64,000 bases of DNA, from NCBI RefSeq assembly GCF_009720865.1, contig NZ_WNLA01000001.1, forward strand, positions 124,001 to 188,000. Direction: 5' to 3'. The translations under genes and the position numbers were made by a program. This stretch comes from Pseudoduganella ginsengisoli (lineage in GTDB: Bacteria; Pseudomonadota; Gammaproteobacteria; Burkholderiales; Burkholderiaceae_D). The notes under the pieces were generated by a model. The model saw only the letters and a program-made list of their open reading frames with translations. It was not told the origin of the DNA and made no database searches. This document shows, piece by piece, positions 18,160 through 28,072 of the stretch (the first letter of the stretch is position 1; the number at the start of each line of letters is the position of its first letter).

Positions 18160-18909
18160 TCATTTGCTCCAGGTGGCGACCTGCCTTGCCACCCACGCCC
18201 CGTCATCGAGCGGTAAATCATGGCCGGCATCCGGGTGTGTCCGCAGTTGTACCTGCCACGCGTGCGCCAGGCCGTGCGAGCAGCGGGGATCGACCAGCCT
18301 GTCGCTGGCGCCGTTCAAGATCAATACCGGACATCCGCCGCCATGGGCAGGAGCGCGAAAGCGGGCCGCCGCCAGCAACTGGCGCATCGCATTGGCGCGT
18401 GTTACGGGACATTCCTGTTGCCAGGCGGCCCACTGGCGCCACAGCGCGTCATCCGTGCCATGGCGTGCGCTGGTCAGGCGCAAGACCAGTGCTTCGCGGC
18501 TGGCGGGACTGCCTGTCACCAGTTCGCGCACGATGGCCGGGTAATTGCGCCAGTGCAGCCGCTGATAAAACGGGCTGAATGGGCGCATGCTGGTGTTGAT
18601 CAACACGCAGCGCGCCACGTCGTCCGGATACGACGCGCGCCATTGCGTGGCCACCATGGCGCCCAATGATAGCGCCAGCACATTCACGGGACCACTGATG
18701 CGCCGCGCCTGCAAATCCGCACGCAGTGCGTCAACCATGCCATCAACGGTGGCAGGACTGGTTTCGTGGCAGCGGCTGCCGTTGCCGGGCATATCCGGCG
18801 TAATGATGACGCTGCCCGGCAGTGCTGCCTGCAACTGGGCAGGGAATGTTCCCCAATGGCGGCGTTCCCGCACCAGGCCGCGCAGCAGCACCCACACTGG
18901 TGAGTTCAT
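18160..18909 (-). CDS. Alpha/beta hydrolase
   Basis: This 249-residue hydrolase has the oxyanion region WVLLRGLVRERRHWG, the nucleophile elbow LALSLGAM (S81), and a C-terminal acid/histidine end (VLILNGASDRLVDP, then DAGHDLPLDDG). It has no signal peptide and is presumably a cytoplasmic esterase or lipase-like enzyme. ATG 18909 starts at the first beta strand; the longer frame runs into the preceding gene. It sits between an M14-type peptidase and a lipoprotein hydrolase on the same strand. Confidence 0.85.
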   Translation of the reverse strand: MNSPVWVLLRGLVRERRHWGTFPAQLQAALPGSVIITPDMPGNGSRCHETSPATVDGMVDALRADLQARRISGPVNVLALSLGAMVATQWRASYPDDVARCVLINTSMRPFSPFYQRLHWRNYPAIVRELVTGSPASREALVLRLTSARHGTDDALWRQWAAWQQECPVTRANAMRQLLAAARFRAPAHGGGCPVLILNGASDRLVDPRCSHGLAHAWQVQLRTHPDAGHDLPLDDGAWVARQVATWSK

Positions 18910-18943
18910 ACGGCGGCCTGCGCGTGCTTGTGCATGGCGCCCA

Positions 18944-19969
18944 TCACGTTGCGCCCAACCCATACCACTTGGCCAGCGCACGCTTGCGCTGCATTTGCCG
19001 CCCAGGCTCATCCGGCAGCCAGCGCGCGTGGGCGGCCACGGCCCGCATCAGGAATTCAAACCACACCAGATGGCTGCGCAATACGCGCTGCTGGCGGTGT
19101 GCCAGCGTAGGATTGAACGCGCCCAGCCGCGAGAACAGCTGGCGGGGATTTTTCTTCACCCACAGCCACGATCCCATTTCCAGGGTCAGCGGCAGGAACA
19201 GCGTGCCGGCCTGGCGCCCTGCTTTCAAATACAGGTAATCCCACAAATCGCCATGCGTACGGTATTGCAGGCTTTGTGGTTCAAACGTGTACGGGTGGTT
19301 CGGATAGCAGCGCGTGAATAACTCTTCCAGTGCAGCGATTTCCGGCAAGTGGGCAATGGGCGTGCGCGTGTGCGCGTGGGGAAACCAGATGCGGTCGCGC
19401 AAACCAAAGCCGGAATGGCAATCCAGCGTGAGGCTGAAGCGGCGCGCCAGCAATTCCCGTTCAACAATGGCGCACACGGCGCGGCTCTCAGCTTCCATGG
19501 GGGCACCAAAGGCACCCCGGTACCACGGCAAATGGGCAGACAAGCGCTGCCCGCCCAGCAGCACAGGCACACGCTCGCTGGCTTGCACGGGCGAATTGCG
19601 CATCAAGTCGACGCCTTGCGGGTTGGCGCGGGTGGCCAGGTACATGCCGCCCGGGTTAATCAGCGGCATCAGCACGAGCCGGATTTCAGACAGTTGCCGC
19701 TGCAACACGTCATCCCACGGCAAGCGCGCCACCAGCGAATGCAGGAAAGACAGGATGACCTGGGTGCCGATACGTTCCAGGCCATGGATGCCGCCAAAGA
19801 TGCCCAGCGCGGGGGCATTGGGATCGGGGCTGCCGAGGGTTAATACATAGACGGGAAATTGCTTGCTGTCGGCGGCGACGGTGCAGACGTTATCCACAGC
19901 CAGCCAATGACTGCCCTCGTCGATCAACTGTTCCAGCAAGTCCAGTTCAGGCAGGGATTTGACGGGCAT
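18944..19969 (-). CDS. M14-family zinc carboxypeptidase-like protein
   Basis: This 341-residue protein has the zinc motif H62-GLE65, the substrate loop NPGGMYLATRANPQGVDLMRN, the third zinc ligand H185 in LDCHSGFG, and the catalytic glutamate E264 in LTLEMGSW. These are the marks of M14 / AstE-AspA-type peptidases. There is no signal peptide. The start is set at the ATG giving MPVKSLPELD. Substrate is unknown. It is the first gene of a three-hydrolase run. Confidence 0.83.
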   Translation of the reverse strand: MPVKSLPELDLLEQLIDEGSHWLAVDNVCTVAADSKQFPVYVLTLGSPDPNAPALGIFGGIHGLERIGTQVILSFLHSLVARLPWDDVLQRQLSEIRLVLMPLINPGGMYLATRANPQGVDLMRNSPVQASERVPVLLGGQRLSAHLPWYRGAFGAPMEAESRAVCAIVERELLARRFSLTLDCHSGFGLRDRIWFPHAHTRTPIAHLPEIAALEELFTRCYPNHPYTFEPQSLQYRTHGDLWDYLYLKAGRQAGTLFLPLTLEMGSWLWVKKNPRQLFSRLGAFNPTLAHRQQRVLRSHLVWFEFLMRAVAAHARWLPDEPGRQMQRKRALAKWYGLGAT

Positions 19970-20030
19970 GGCCGGCGCGCCTCCAAGGCAGGGGAAGCGC
20001 CAGTATAGAGGAAACGCCACAATTTCCGCA

Positions 20031-20084
20031 TCGAACTTCGGGGCCTGGCCCCAAAAGCACTATCGTGCGGCGTAGTGGCGATAG
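20031..20084 (-). repeat. Composite hairpin repeat, copy 1
   Basis: Read on the minus strand this is CTATCG-loop-CGATAG, a short linker, then the palindrome GGGGCC-A-GGCCCC and a GAA...TCGA tail. The same layout recurs at 62669-62723 in the other orientation and as part of 31789-31861. It lies between livF and the M14-type gene. Confidence 0.7.
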
Positions 20085-20116
20085 CAAAAGCCTGAATAGC
20101 CTGGCTTTAAAGAAAT

Positions 20117-20148
20117 TTGGAGCCTGTCCGGCGTGGAACAGGCTCCAA
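20117..20148 (-). terminator. Terminator of the liv operon
   Basis: TTGGAGCCTGT (20117-20127) and ACAGGCTCCAA (20138-20148) form a perfect 11-bp stem with a 10-nt loop. It lies 16 bases after the livF stop. The tail on the minus strand is T-containing but not a pure T-run. Confidence 0.7.
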
Positions 20149-20163
20149 CAGTATGGAGGTACT

Positions 20164-20886
20164 TTATTCGCCCAGGTATGCCGCCTTGACGCGCGGATCG
20201 TCCAGCATGTCCTTCGCATTGCCCGTCATCGTCACCAGCCCCGATTCCATCACGTAGCCGCGGTGCGCGGCCTGCAAGGCCAGCTTCGCGTTTTGCTCCA
20301 CCAGCAAAATCGTGATGCCCTCTTTCGATACATTGCGGATCACTTCGAAAATTTTTTCCACCATGATCGGTGACAGGCCCATCGACGGTTCATCCAGCAA
20401 CAGCAAGGTCGGATGGCACATCAGTGCGCGCGCCATCGCCAGCATTTGCTGTTCGCCGCCGGACAGCGTCCCCGCCAGCTGCCCCGCACGCTCTTTCAAG
20501 CGCGGGAACACATCGAACCACTTGGCGATGTCGGCCTCGATCCCCGCCTTGTCGTCACGCGTGTACGCGCCCATTTGCAGGTTTTCCAGGATCGTCATGC
20601 GGGTAAAGACACCGCGGCCTTCCGGCACCATCGCCAGCTTGCGCTCCACCAGGTGGAACGATTGCGCGCCCTTCAGCGACGCGCCCAGATACGACACTGT
20701 GCCTTCGACCTTGCAGGCCGGCAGCGTACCGGTAATGGCTTTCAAGGTGGTGGTTTTACCAGCGCCATTGGCGCCGATCAGCGTGACCAATTCACCCTTG
20801 TTGACTTCCAGGTCGATGCCTTTGACGGCCTTGATGCCGCCATACGCGACCTTCAGGCCCGAAACTTTTAATACATTTTCCGACAT
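20164..20886 (-). CDS. livF: Branched-chain amino acid ABC transporter ATPase LivF
   Basis: This 240-residue ATPase of the HAAT family has Walker A GANGAGKTTTLK, signature LSGGEQQMLAMARALM, Walker B LLLLDEPSMGLSP and the switch VEQNAKLALQ. With LivG it powers the LivHM permease at the cytoplasmic membrane. The ATG overlaps the livG stop (TGATG), so translation is coupled and the longer upstream frame is not used. Confidence 0.94.
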   Translation of the reverse strand: MSENVLKVSGLKVAYGGIKAVKGIDLEVNKGELVTLIGANGAGKTTTLKAITGTLPACKVEGTVSYLGASLKGAQSFHLVERKLAMVPEGRGVFTRMTILENLQMGAYTRDDKAGIEADIAKWFDVFPRLKERAGQLAGTLSGGEQQMLAMARALMCHPTLLLLDEPSMGLSPIMVEKIFEVIRNVSKEGITILLVEQNAKLALQAAHRGYVMESGLVTMTGNAKDMLDDPRVKAAYLGE

Positions 20887-21656
20887 CAGTGCGATCCTCC
20901 CAGATAGGCGTCGATCACCGCCTGATTGCTTTGTATTTCTGCCGGCAAGCCTTCCGCAATGCGCTTGCCATATTCCAGCACCGTGATGCGGTCGCACAAA
21001 CTCATCATCATCTTCACATCGTGCTCGATCAGCAGCACGGTCTTGCCTTGCGCCTTGATTTTCACCAGCAGCTCTTTCAGCGCCAGCTTTTCCGTGGCAT
21101 TCATGCCGGCCGCCGGTTCATCGAGCGCCAGCAATTGCGGGTCGGTGGCCAGCGCGCGGGCGATTTCCAGGCGGCGCTGGTCGCCATACGACAGGAACTT
21201 CGACGTGCGGTTGGCAAACGCGCCGATACCGACGAAGTCCAGCAATTCCTGGGCGCGGGCACGGATCGACGCTTCTTCTTCACGCGCCGCCTTGTGGCGG
21301 AAGATCGCACCAAATACGCCCTGGTGCGAACGCACGTGGCGCCCCACCATGACGTTTTCCAGCGCCGTCATTTCGCCAAACAGGCGGATGTTCTGGAACG
21401 TGCGGGCAATGCCGGCTTTCGCCACTTCATGCGGCGCCGATGGAGAATACGGCTTGCCCGCCAATTCAAACGTGCCCGTATCCGGCTGGTACAAGCCCGT
21501 GATCACGTTGAAGAACGTGGTCTTGCCGGCGCCGTTCGGGCCGATCAAGCCGTAAATCTGGCCCTGCATGATTTTGATGCCCACATCGGTCAGCGCCTGC
21601 AGGCCGCCAAAGCGCTTATTGACGCCGGCGATATTCAACATAACTTTGTCGCTCAT
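20886..21656 (-). CDS. livG: Branched-chain amino acid ABC transporter ATPase LivG
   Basis: This 256-residue ATPase has Walker A GPNGAGKTTFFN, the LivG-specific stretch ARTFQNIRLFGEMTALENV, signature LSYGDQRRLEIARAL, Walker B LLALDEPAAGMN and IEHDVKMMM. The start MSDKVMLNIAG at 21656 follows the livM stop by ten bases. It is the partner ATPase of LivF. Confidence 0.94.
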   Translation of the reverse strand: MSDKVMLNIAGVNKRFGGLQALTDVGIKIMQGQIYGLIGPNGAGKTTFFNVITGLYQPDTGTFELAGKPYSPSAPHEVAKAGIARTFQNIRLFGEMTALENVMVGRHVRSHQGVFGAIFRHKAAREEEASIRARAQELLDFVGIGAFANRTSKFLSYGDQRRLEIARALATDPQLLALDEPAAGMNATEKLALKELLVKIKAQGKTVLLIEHDVKMMMSLCDRITVLEYGKRIAEGLPAEIQSNQAVIDAYLGGSH

Positions 21657-21666
21657 CTTGACTTCC

Positions 21667-22884
<1,218 letters not shown>

Positions 22885-22894
22885 GGTGTCCTCC

Positions 22895-23824
22895 TTATGC
22901 GCGGTCCGCTACGCGCTCGCCCATGATGCCGGACGGACGCACCGTCAACACCAGGATCAGCACCACGAAGGCAAAGATGTCCTGGTAGTGCGAGCCCAGG
23001 AAACCGCCCGTCAAATCGCCGATGTAGCCGGCGCCCAGGCTTTCAATAATGCCCAGCACGATCCCGCCGATCATCGCGCCATAGATATTGCCGATACCGC
23101 CCAGCACCGCGGCCGAGAAAGCCTTCAGGCCGGGCACGAAGCCCATGGCGAACTGGATCGACGCATAGTTCGCGCCCCACATCACGCCCGCCACGGCAGC
23201 CAGGCCGGCGCCGATGGCAAAGGTAGCGACAATCACGCGGTTCGAATCCACGCCCATCAGGCCAGCCACGCGGGGATTTTCCGCCACGGCGCGCATGGCG
23301 CGGCCCATCTTGGTTTTCTCCACCAGCATCACCAGGCCAAACATGGCGGCGGCTGCCAGCACCAGCAGCAGCACCTGCGTATGCGAAATCACGGCGCCGC
23401 CCACCATGATCGGGTCGGTCGACAGCATTTGCGGGAAGGGCAGCGGGTTGCGGCCCCAGATCATCATGGCGAACGTTTGCAGCAGGATCGATACGCCGAT
23501 GGCGGTGATCAGCGGCGCCAGGCGCGGCGCATTGCGCAGGCGGCGGTACGCGACCCGCTCAATCAGCACATTGACGATCATGCAGACGGGAATCGCGCCG
23601 ATGATGGCAATTGCCAGTTTGACGAAACCTGGCAAGTCAGGCGCCACATGGTTCAGCAAGTTCAAGATTGTCAAACCTGCCATGGCGCCGATCATCAATA
23701 CGTCGCCGTGCGCGAAGTTGATCAGGTTCAGCACACCATAGACCATGGTGTAGCCCAGTGCGACCAGCGCATACATGCTGCCCAGCACCAGGCCGTTGAT
23801 TATTTGTTGGATAAATGTATCCAT
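22895..23824 (-). CDS. livH: Branched-chain amino acid ABC transporter permease LivH
   Basis: This 309-residue permease begins with the family's IINGLVLGSMYALVALGYTM and has GRAMRAVAENPRVAGLMGVD as the cytoplasmic coupling loop. About eight membrane segments are visible. It is the first gene of livHMGF, preceded by an AAGAGG ribosome binding site. No livJ/livK-type binding protein gene lies in the cluster, so the transporter must use one encoded elsewhere. Confidence 0.94.
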   Translation of the reverse strand: MDTFIQQIINGLVLGSMYALVALGYTMVYGVLNLINFAHGDVLMIGAMAGLTILNLLNHVAPDLPGFVKLAIAIIGAIPVCMIVNVLIERVAYRRLRNAPRLAPLITAIGVSILLQTFAMMIWGRNPLPFPQMLSTDPIMVGGAVISHTQVLLLVLAAAAMFGLVMLVEKTKMGRAMRAVAENPRVAGLMGVDSNRVIVATFAIGAGLAAVAGVMWGANYASIQFAMGFVPGLKAFSAAVLGGIGNIYGAMIGGIVLGIIESLGAGYIGDLTGGFLGSHYQDIFAFVVLILVLTVRPSGIMGERVADRA

Positions 23825-24180
23825 CGGATTGCCTCTTCGTTCGCGTTATATGAAGCGCATAACAAAAACGGCACCCGGAGATATCCCCGCAGTGCCGCAG
23901 TTGATCAGACGCTGTACGTCTAACTATTGCGTATGCATGTTGCCAAGCGTCCGCAATGATAGCGATGTTTAACAAAAACTAATATCGGAAAAAAATTAAG
24001 TCCACAGAATTAAATTTAAGTCCAGAGGGGTTTCGCGCAAAATCTCACTCAAAAATTGGAAAACCGGCCGGAGACTGATCCAATCCGTTGGAATTCATGC
24101 GGAAATCTGCACAAAACAGCAAAAAACCGGGGCCATCGGCCCCGAATTTTATGCGTCAAACTGTTGCGCTTTTACCACCA
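23825..24180. other. 356-bp intergenic region between livH and ispH
   Basis: The region holds the liv leader and, at its right end, the ispH terminator. A short direct repeat built on TTAAGTCCA occurs twice near 23998-24026 in an AT-rich patch that could carry the liv promoter. I could not settle a -35/-10 pair. No gene is visible. Confidence 0.6.
24121..24144 (-). terminator. Rho-independent terminator of ispH
   Basis: CGGGGCC (24128-24134) and GGCCCCG (24138-24144) form a 7-bp stem with a 3-nt loop. On the minus strand it is followed by GG and six T residues. It lies about 37 bases after the ispH stop. Confidence 0.85.
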
Positions 24181-25113
24181 TTAACCTTTATCGAGCCCTT
24201 TAGGCAGCGGGAACGTCACCGCTTCCTGCACGCCATCGAGTGTACGCACGCTTTTCACGCCCAATTCTTTCAGGCGGTCAATGACTGCCTGCACCAGCAC
24301 TTCCGGCGCGGAGGCGCCCGCCGTCACACCGACGCGCTGGCGGCCTTCCAGCCAGGCAGCGTCGATTTGCGTGGCATTGTCGACCATGTAGGCCGGCGTG
24401 CCTTTCTTTTCCGCTACTTCACGCAGGCGGTTCGAGTTCGAGCTGTTCGGGCTGCCGACGACAATCAACACTTCCACTTGTGGCGCCATGAATTTCACGG
24501 CTTCCTGGCGGTTGGTGGTGGCGTAGCAGATATCGCCCTTCTTCGGCTCGATAATGTTCGGGAAGCGTTCTTTCAGCGCGGCGATGATGTCGATGGTGTC
24601 ATCCACAGACAGCGTGGTTTGCGTCACGTACGCCAGCGCATCCGGGTTCTTGACGTTCAGCTTTTGCACGTCTTCCACGGTTTCCACCAGATACATGCCC
24701 TCTTCCGTCTGGCCCATCGTACCTTCGACTTCCGGGTGGCCGTCATGGCCGATCATGATGATTTCGCAGCCCTGCTTGCGCATCTTCGACACTTCCACGT
24801 GCACCTTCGTCACCAGCGGGCACGTGGCGTCAAAAATCGACAAGCCGCGCGCTTCCGCTTCCGCACGGACGGCTTTCGACACGCCGTGGGCGGAAAATAC
24901 CAGCGTATTGCCTGCCGGCACGTCATCGAGTTCTTCAATGAAAATCGCGCCTTTGTTGCGCAAATCGTTGACGACATACGCGTTGTGGACGATTTCGTGA
25001 CGCACATAGATCGGCGCGCCAAACTGGGCCAGCGCACGCTCAACAATTTCAATGGCGCGGTCTACGCCCGCACAAAAGCCGCGCGGTTGCGCCAGCAATA
25101 ATTCTTTATCCAT
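24181..25113 (-). CDS. ispH: 4-hydroxy-3-methylbut-2-enyl diphosphate reductase
   Basis: This 310-residue iron-sulfur enzyme performs the last step of the MEP pathway, making IPP and DMAPP. The three cluster cysteines are C14 (RGFCAGV), C98 (FDATCPLV) and C196 ([11 protein letters not shown]). The substrate motif SAHGVS and the catalytic glutamate region TEEGMYLVE are present. Length is normal. It follows fkpB by nine bases on the same strand, a pairing conserved in many proteobacteria. Confidence 0.97.
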   Translation of the reverse strand: MDKELLLAQPRGFCAGVDRAIEIVERALAQFGAPIYVRHEIVHNAYVVNDLRNKGAIFIEELDDVPAGNTLVFSAHGVSKAVRAEAEARGLSIFDATCPLVTKVHVEVSKMRKQGCEIIMIGHDGHPEVEGTMGQTEEGMYLVETVEDVQKLNVKNPDALAYVTQTTLSVDDTIDIIAALKERFPNIIEPKKGDICYATTNRQEAVKFMAPQVEVLIVVGSPNSSNSNRLREVAEKKGTPAYMVDNATQIDAAWLEGRQRVGVTAGASAPEVLVQAVIDRLKELGVKSVRTLDGVQEAVTFPLPKGLDKG

Positions 25114-25122
25114 ATTGAATCC

Positions 25123-25578
25123 TTAAAGGACGGAGATCAGCTTCACTTCAAACTTGACCGGCTGGCCGGCCAGCGGGTGGTTGAAGTCGAAAATCGCATC
25201 GTTTTCACGCAGTTCGCGCAAGACACCGGCAAAGCGGCCGCCACCTGGCGCAGCGAAATCCACCAGGTCGCCGATCTGGTATTCCACACCTGGCGCCGAG
25301 TTCGCTTCCAGGGTGGCGCGCGACACGGGACGTACCAGTTCCGGATTGCGCGGGCCAAAGCCGACGCCCGGTTCCAGGTCGAAAGTCTTGTGCGTGCCTT
25401 CCGGCATTCCCAACAGCAACTCTTCCAGCACCGGCGCCAACTGGCCCTGGCCCAGCATCAAAGTGGCAGGCGTGCCATCAAAAGTGGTGACAATGTCAGT
25501 ACCGTCCAGCTTGGCGAGGCGGTAATGCAGGGTCAGGTAAGCCGATGGCGTGACGACGTTGGGTTGCTCGTTAGACAT
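25123..25578 (-). CDS. fkpB: FKBP-type peptidyl-prolyl isomerase (SlpA)
   Basis: This 151-residue cytoplasmic isomerase of the SlpA/FkpB branch has an FKBP domain (YLTLHYRLAKLDGTDIVTTF, then GQLAPVLEELLLGM) interrupted by the IF chaperone insert. NHPLAGQPVKFEVKLISVL is the conserved C-terminal segment. It assists folding of cytosolic proteins. It is the first gene of the fkpB-ispH pair. Confidence 0.94.
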   Translation of the reverse strand: MSNEQPNVVTPSAYLTLHYRLAKLDGTDIVTTFDGTPATLMLGQGQLAPVLEELLLGMPEGTHKTFDLEPGVGFGPRNPELVRPVSRATLEANSAPGVEYQIGDLVDFAAPGGGRFAGVLRELRENDAIFDFNHPLAGQPVKFEVKLISVL

Positions 25579-25713
25579 GATATTTCTGGATTAAATTACC
25601 GAAGAGCCGACATTGTAAGCCACCTTGCGCTGCCGCGCCCCGGCCTTCGGCCGCCTCCCTGCCTTCAAATGTGAACAATTGTTGCCTTTCATGCGGGTTG
25701 TGGCACGGTTCTT

Positions 25714-25719
25714 TATAAT
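25714..25719 (+). promoter_or_regulatory. TATAAT box eight bases before a start codon
   Basis: A consensus TATAAT ends seven bases before ATG 25727, and no ribosome binding site precedes that ATG. If used, the transcript would begin at or next to the start codon. No good -35 hexamer is visible at normal spacing. Confidence 0.4.
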
Positions 25720-25726
25720 CCTGGCC

Positions 25727-26692
25727 ATGCAAATTTTCCCCAGTCCCTACCGCTATTCCACGATCCGCACCTTGACCAGCATCCAATTGCTGTCACTGAT
25801 GATGGCGCTGTCAGCCCTGTCGCTGGCACTGATGTGGCACCGCTGGGGCGGCACCATTGAAGATTCACTGGCCTATTTCAATACCGCCCTGTGGCTGCGC
25901 GGCGAATTGCCATTCAGTGCGCTGCAGGCGCCCTTCCCTTACCGTTTGCTGATTCCGGCCGTGGCCTCGGCATTGCCTGGTGAATTGCACAACAGCTTTG
26001 CCATGTTGAACTGGCTGCTGGTCAGCGCAGCCGGCGTCATGATGGCGTTGACTGTCGTGCGCCTCGGCTATGCGCGCCGGCTGGGCTACCTGGCGGGTGT
26101 CATGATGGTGCTGGCGGTGCCCACGTATTGGTATGCACCTTATCTCGTGGTCGATCCCGGATCCATTTGCGCCCGCGCGGCATTCGTGCTGGCAGTGGTA
26201 TCGGGGCAGCCGTGGCTGGCGGCGCTGTCCGGCATTGCCGCTACGGCGGCGCGGGAAGAAAATATTTTGCTGCTGGTGTGGCTGCTGGCGGCGCGCCAGA
26301 TCGGCTGGCGCGCGGGACTGGCCGCCCTGGTGCTGGCGGGGGCGTGGCTGCTGGCCGTGCGCTGGTGGCTCGTGGCCGGCTTGCCATCGTACGTGTGGAA
26401 GCCCAGCATGCAGCACGTGATTTACACACTGAGGGGCGACTGGCGCTCGCTGGTCTCGCTGGTGCTGTGCGCGGGCATCGTGTTGCCCATGGCGCTGTAC
26501 GGCATGCCGCGCGCACCACGCCAGTTGCAGCCCTTGAAAAGTTTGCTGATCTTGATGGCGCTGCCCCCACTGTACGCGGCGCTGAGCGTACGGATTGAGG
26601 GACGGGTGGTCTGGAGCCTGTACCCGATGCTGATCCCGTTTGCGATTGCCGCCACGGTACCCCGTTTCTTGCAACCGCAACCGTCCCGCTGA
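25727..26692 (+). CDS. Polytopic membrane protein of unknown function
   Basis: This 321-residue protein has about eight hydrophobic segments (first LTSIQLLSLMMALSALSLAL). A loop after the first helix contains FPYRLLIPAVASALP. The pattern recalls glycosyltransferase-like or DUF2029-like membrane proteins, but I cannot name the family. Start choice is uncertain. An in-frame ATG at 25625 would add 34 poorly conserved residues, and ATG 25727 lies seven bases after a perfect TATAAT. radC follows after 64 bases. Confidence 0.7.
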   Translation: MQIFPSPYRYSTIRTLTSIQLLSLMMALSALSLALMWHRWGGTIEDSLAYFNTALWLRGELPFSALQAPFPYRLLIPAVASALPGELHNSFAMLNWLLVSAAGVMMALTVVRLGYARRLGYLAGVMMVLAVPTYWYAPYLVVDPGSICARAAFVLAVVSGQPWLAALSGIAATAAREENILLLVWLLAARQIGWRAGLAALVLAGAWLLAVRWWLVAGLPSYVWKPSMQHVIYTLRGDWRSLVSLVLCAGIVLPMALYGMPRAPRQLQPLKSLLILMALPPLYAALSVRIEGRVVWSLYPMLIPFAIAATVPRFLQPQPSR

Positions 26693-26756
26693 TCTGTTGC
26701 AAACCCTGGCGCGGGGGTGGTGGCGATAATGGGATTTTCCCTGCGGGAGGTTCAGC

Positions 26757-27431
26757 ATGGGCATTTCCGATTGGCCACTACACCAGCGTCCGCGCGAACG
26801 CTTGCTGCGCGAAGGCGCCCATACCCTTTCCGACGCTGAATTACTGGCCGTGTTCTTGCGCGTCGGCGTGCGCGGCAAGAGCGCCATTGCGCTGGCTTAC
26901 GATGCAGTCGGCCACTTTGGTTCCGTGCATGGCTTGCTGTCGGCGGACGTACGCGACTTCTCCGCCATACACGGCCTTGGCGCCGCGCGCTTTGCGGAGT
27001 TGCAAGCAGTACTGGAATTATCACGCCGCGCACTGGCCGAACAAATGCAGGCGGGCGTCGCGTTGAATTCCCCACATGCCGTGAAACAATATTTGCGGCT
27101 TTCACTGTCGCGCCAACCCTACGAATCGTTCCACGTCTTGTTCCTGGATGTGAAAAACCGCCTGATCGATGCCTGCGAACTGTTCCGTGGCACGCTATCG
27201 CATACCAGCGTCTATCCCCGTGAAGTGGTGCGGGAAGCGCTGCACCGTAACGCTGCCAGTGTGATGCTGGCGCACAACCATCCATCGGGGGCGCCAGAGC
27301 CCAGCGATTCGGATTTGCTGTTGACGCGGGCACTGGGCCAGGCGCTGGCACTGGTCGATGTGCGCGTGCTCGACCATTTTGTCGTGGCGGGACATCAAGT
27401 GCATTCGTTCGCAGAACACGGCCAGCTCTAA
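26757..27431 (+). CDS. radC: RadC family JAB/MPN-domain protein
   Basis: This 224-residue protein has an N-terminal UPF0758 helix-hairpin-helix part ([20 protein letters not shown]). The C-terminal MPN domain has the zinc motif [14 protein letters not shown]. The historical DNA-repair role of RadC is doubtful; the domain suggests a metal-dependent hydrolase. The start has a GGGAGG site. The gene precedes rpmB and rpmG, a gene order widely conserved in proteobacteria. Confidence 0.95.
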   Translation: MGISDWPLHQRPRERLLREGAHTLSDAELLAVFLRVGVRGKSAIALAYDAVGHFGSVHGLLSADVRDFSAIHGLGAARFAELQAVLELSRRALAEQMQAGVALNSPHAVKQYLRLSLSRQPYESFHVLFLDVKNRLIDACELFRGTLSHTSVYPREVVREALHRNAASVMLAHNHPSGAPEPSDSDLLLTRALGQALALVDVRVLDHFVVAGHQVHSFAEHGQL

Positions 27432-27534
27432 TGAAAGCTGCACGTTCAACAGGCAGTTTACCTTTGTAAACAACACCTTGCGCAAATTGTTAAATATTTT
27501 AGAAATTCATGACACAATTGTTTTCTGTAAGTCG

Positions 27535-27563
27535 TTGAAAAACCTAATTTTTTTTGCTATAGT
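27535..27563 (+). promoter_or_regulatory. rpmB-rpmG promoter
   Basis: TTGAAA (27535-27540) and TATAGT (27558-27563) are separated by 17 bases, with TG one base before the -10 (extended -10). The transcript would start about 35 bases before rpmB. The surrounding region is strikingly AT-rich. Confidence 0.8.
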
Positions 27564-27603
27564 CTCGGTTTTCCAATTTCGGAAGTAACTTTAGGAGTGC
27601 GCC

Positions 27604-27840
27604 ATGGCACGTGTTTGCCAAGTCACTGGGAAGAAGCCGATGGTCGGCAACAATGTTTCCCACGCTAACAACAAAACCAAGCGTCGTTTCCTGCCTAACC
27701 TGCAGAACCGCCGCATCTTCGTAGAATCTGAAAACCGTTACGTAACCCTGCGTCTTTCGAACGCCGGTCTGCGCACCATCGACAAGGTAGGCATCGACGC
27801 CGTCCTGGCCGACATGCGTGCTCGTGGCGAGAAAGTTTAA
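27604..27840 (+). CDS. rpmB: 50S ribosomal protein L28
   Basis: This 78-residue basic protein starts [20 protein letters not shown] and contains [13 protein letters not shown]. These are hallmarks of L28, which binds 23S rRNA in the large subunit. The start has a TAGGAG site. It is co-transcribed with rpmG 14 bases downstream. Confidence 0.98.
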   Translation: MARVCQVTGKKPMVGNNVSHANNKTKRRFLPNLQNRRIFVESENRYVTLRLSNAGLRTIDKVGIDAVLADMRARGEKV

Positions 27841-27854
27841 TAGGGAGCTAGATC

Positions 27855-28022
27855 ATGGCAAAAACCGGCCGCGACAAAATCAAACTGGAATCGACCGCAG
27901 GTACGGGTCACTTCTACACGACCGACAAGAACAAGCGCACTATGCCAGCTAAAATGGAGATCATGAAGTTCGATCCTAAAGCTCGCAAGCACGTTCTGTA
28001 CAAAGAAACCAAGATCAAATAA
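27855..28022 (+). CDS. rpmG: 50S ribosomal protein L33
   Basis: This 55-residue protein begins [20 protein letters not shown] and contains [20 protein letters not shown], matching L33. It lacks the CxxC zinc pairs, so it is the zinc-independent form. A GGGAG site precedes ATG 27855. A strong terminator follows. Confidence 0.97.
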   Translation: MAKTGRDKIKLESTAGTGHFYTTDKNKRTMPAKMEIMKFDPKARKHVLYKETKIK

Positions 28023-28044
28023 TTGATCCTTGTTTCAAAGAAAA

Positions 28045-28067
28045 GCCACTCATTGAGTGGCTTTTTT
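28045..28067. terminator. Bidirectional terminator after rpmG
   Basis: GCCACTCA (28045-28052) and TGAGTGGC (28054-28061) form an 8-bp stem with a 1-nt centre, so the real loop is a few bases larger. Six T residues follow on the plus strand and AAAA precedes, so it can also serve the convergent SPFH gene. Confidence 0.88.
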
Positions 28068-28072
28068 ATTTC

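Noticed and set aside
23998..24026. Direct repeat TTAAGTCCA in the region between livH and ispH considered as a regulator site.
   Set aside because: Two short copies in AT-rich DNA without symmetry or a clear promoter nearby. I mention it only as a possibility in the intergenic entry.
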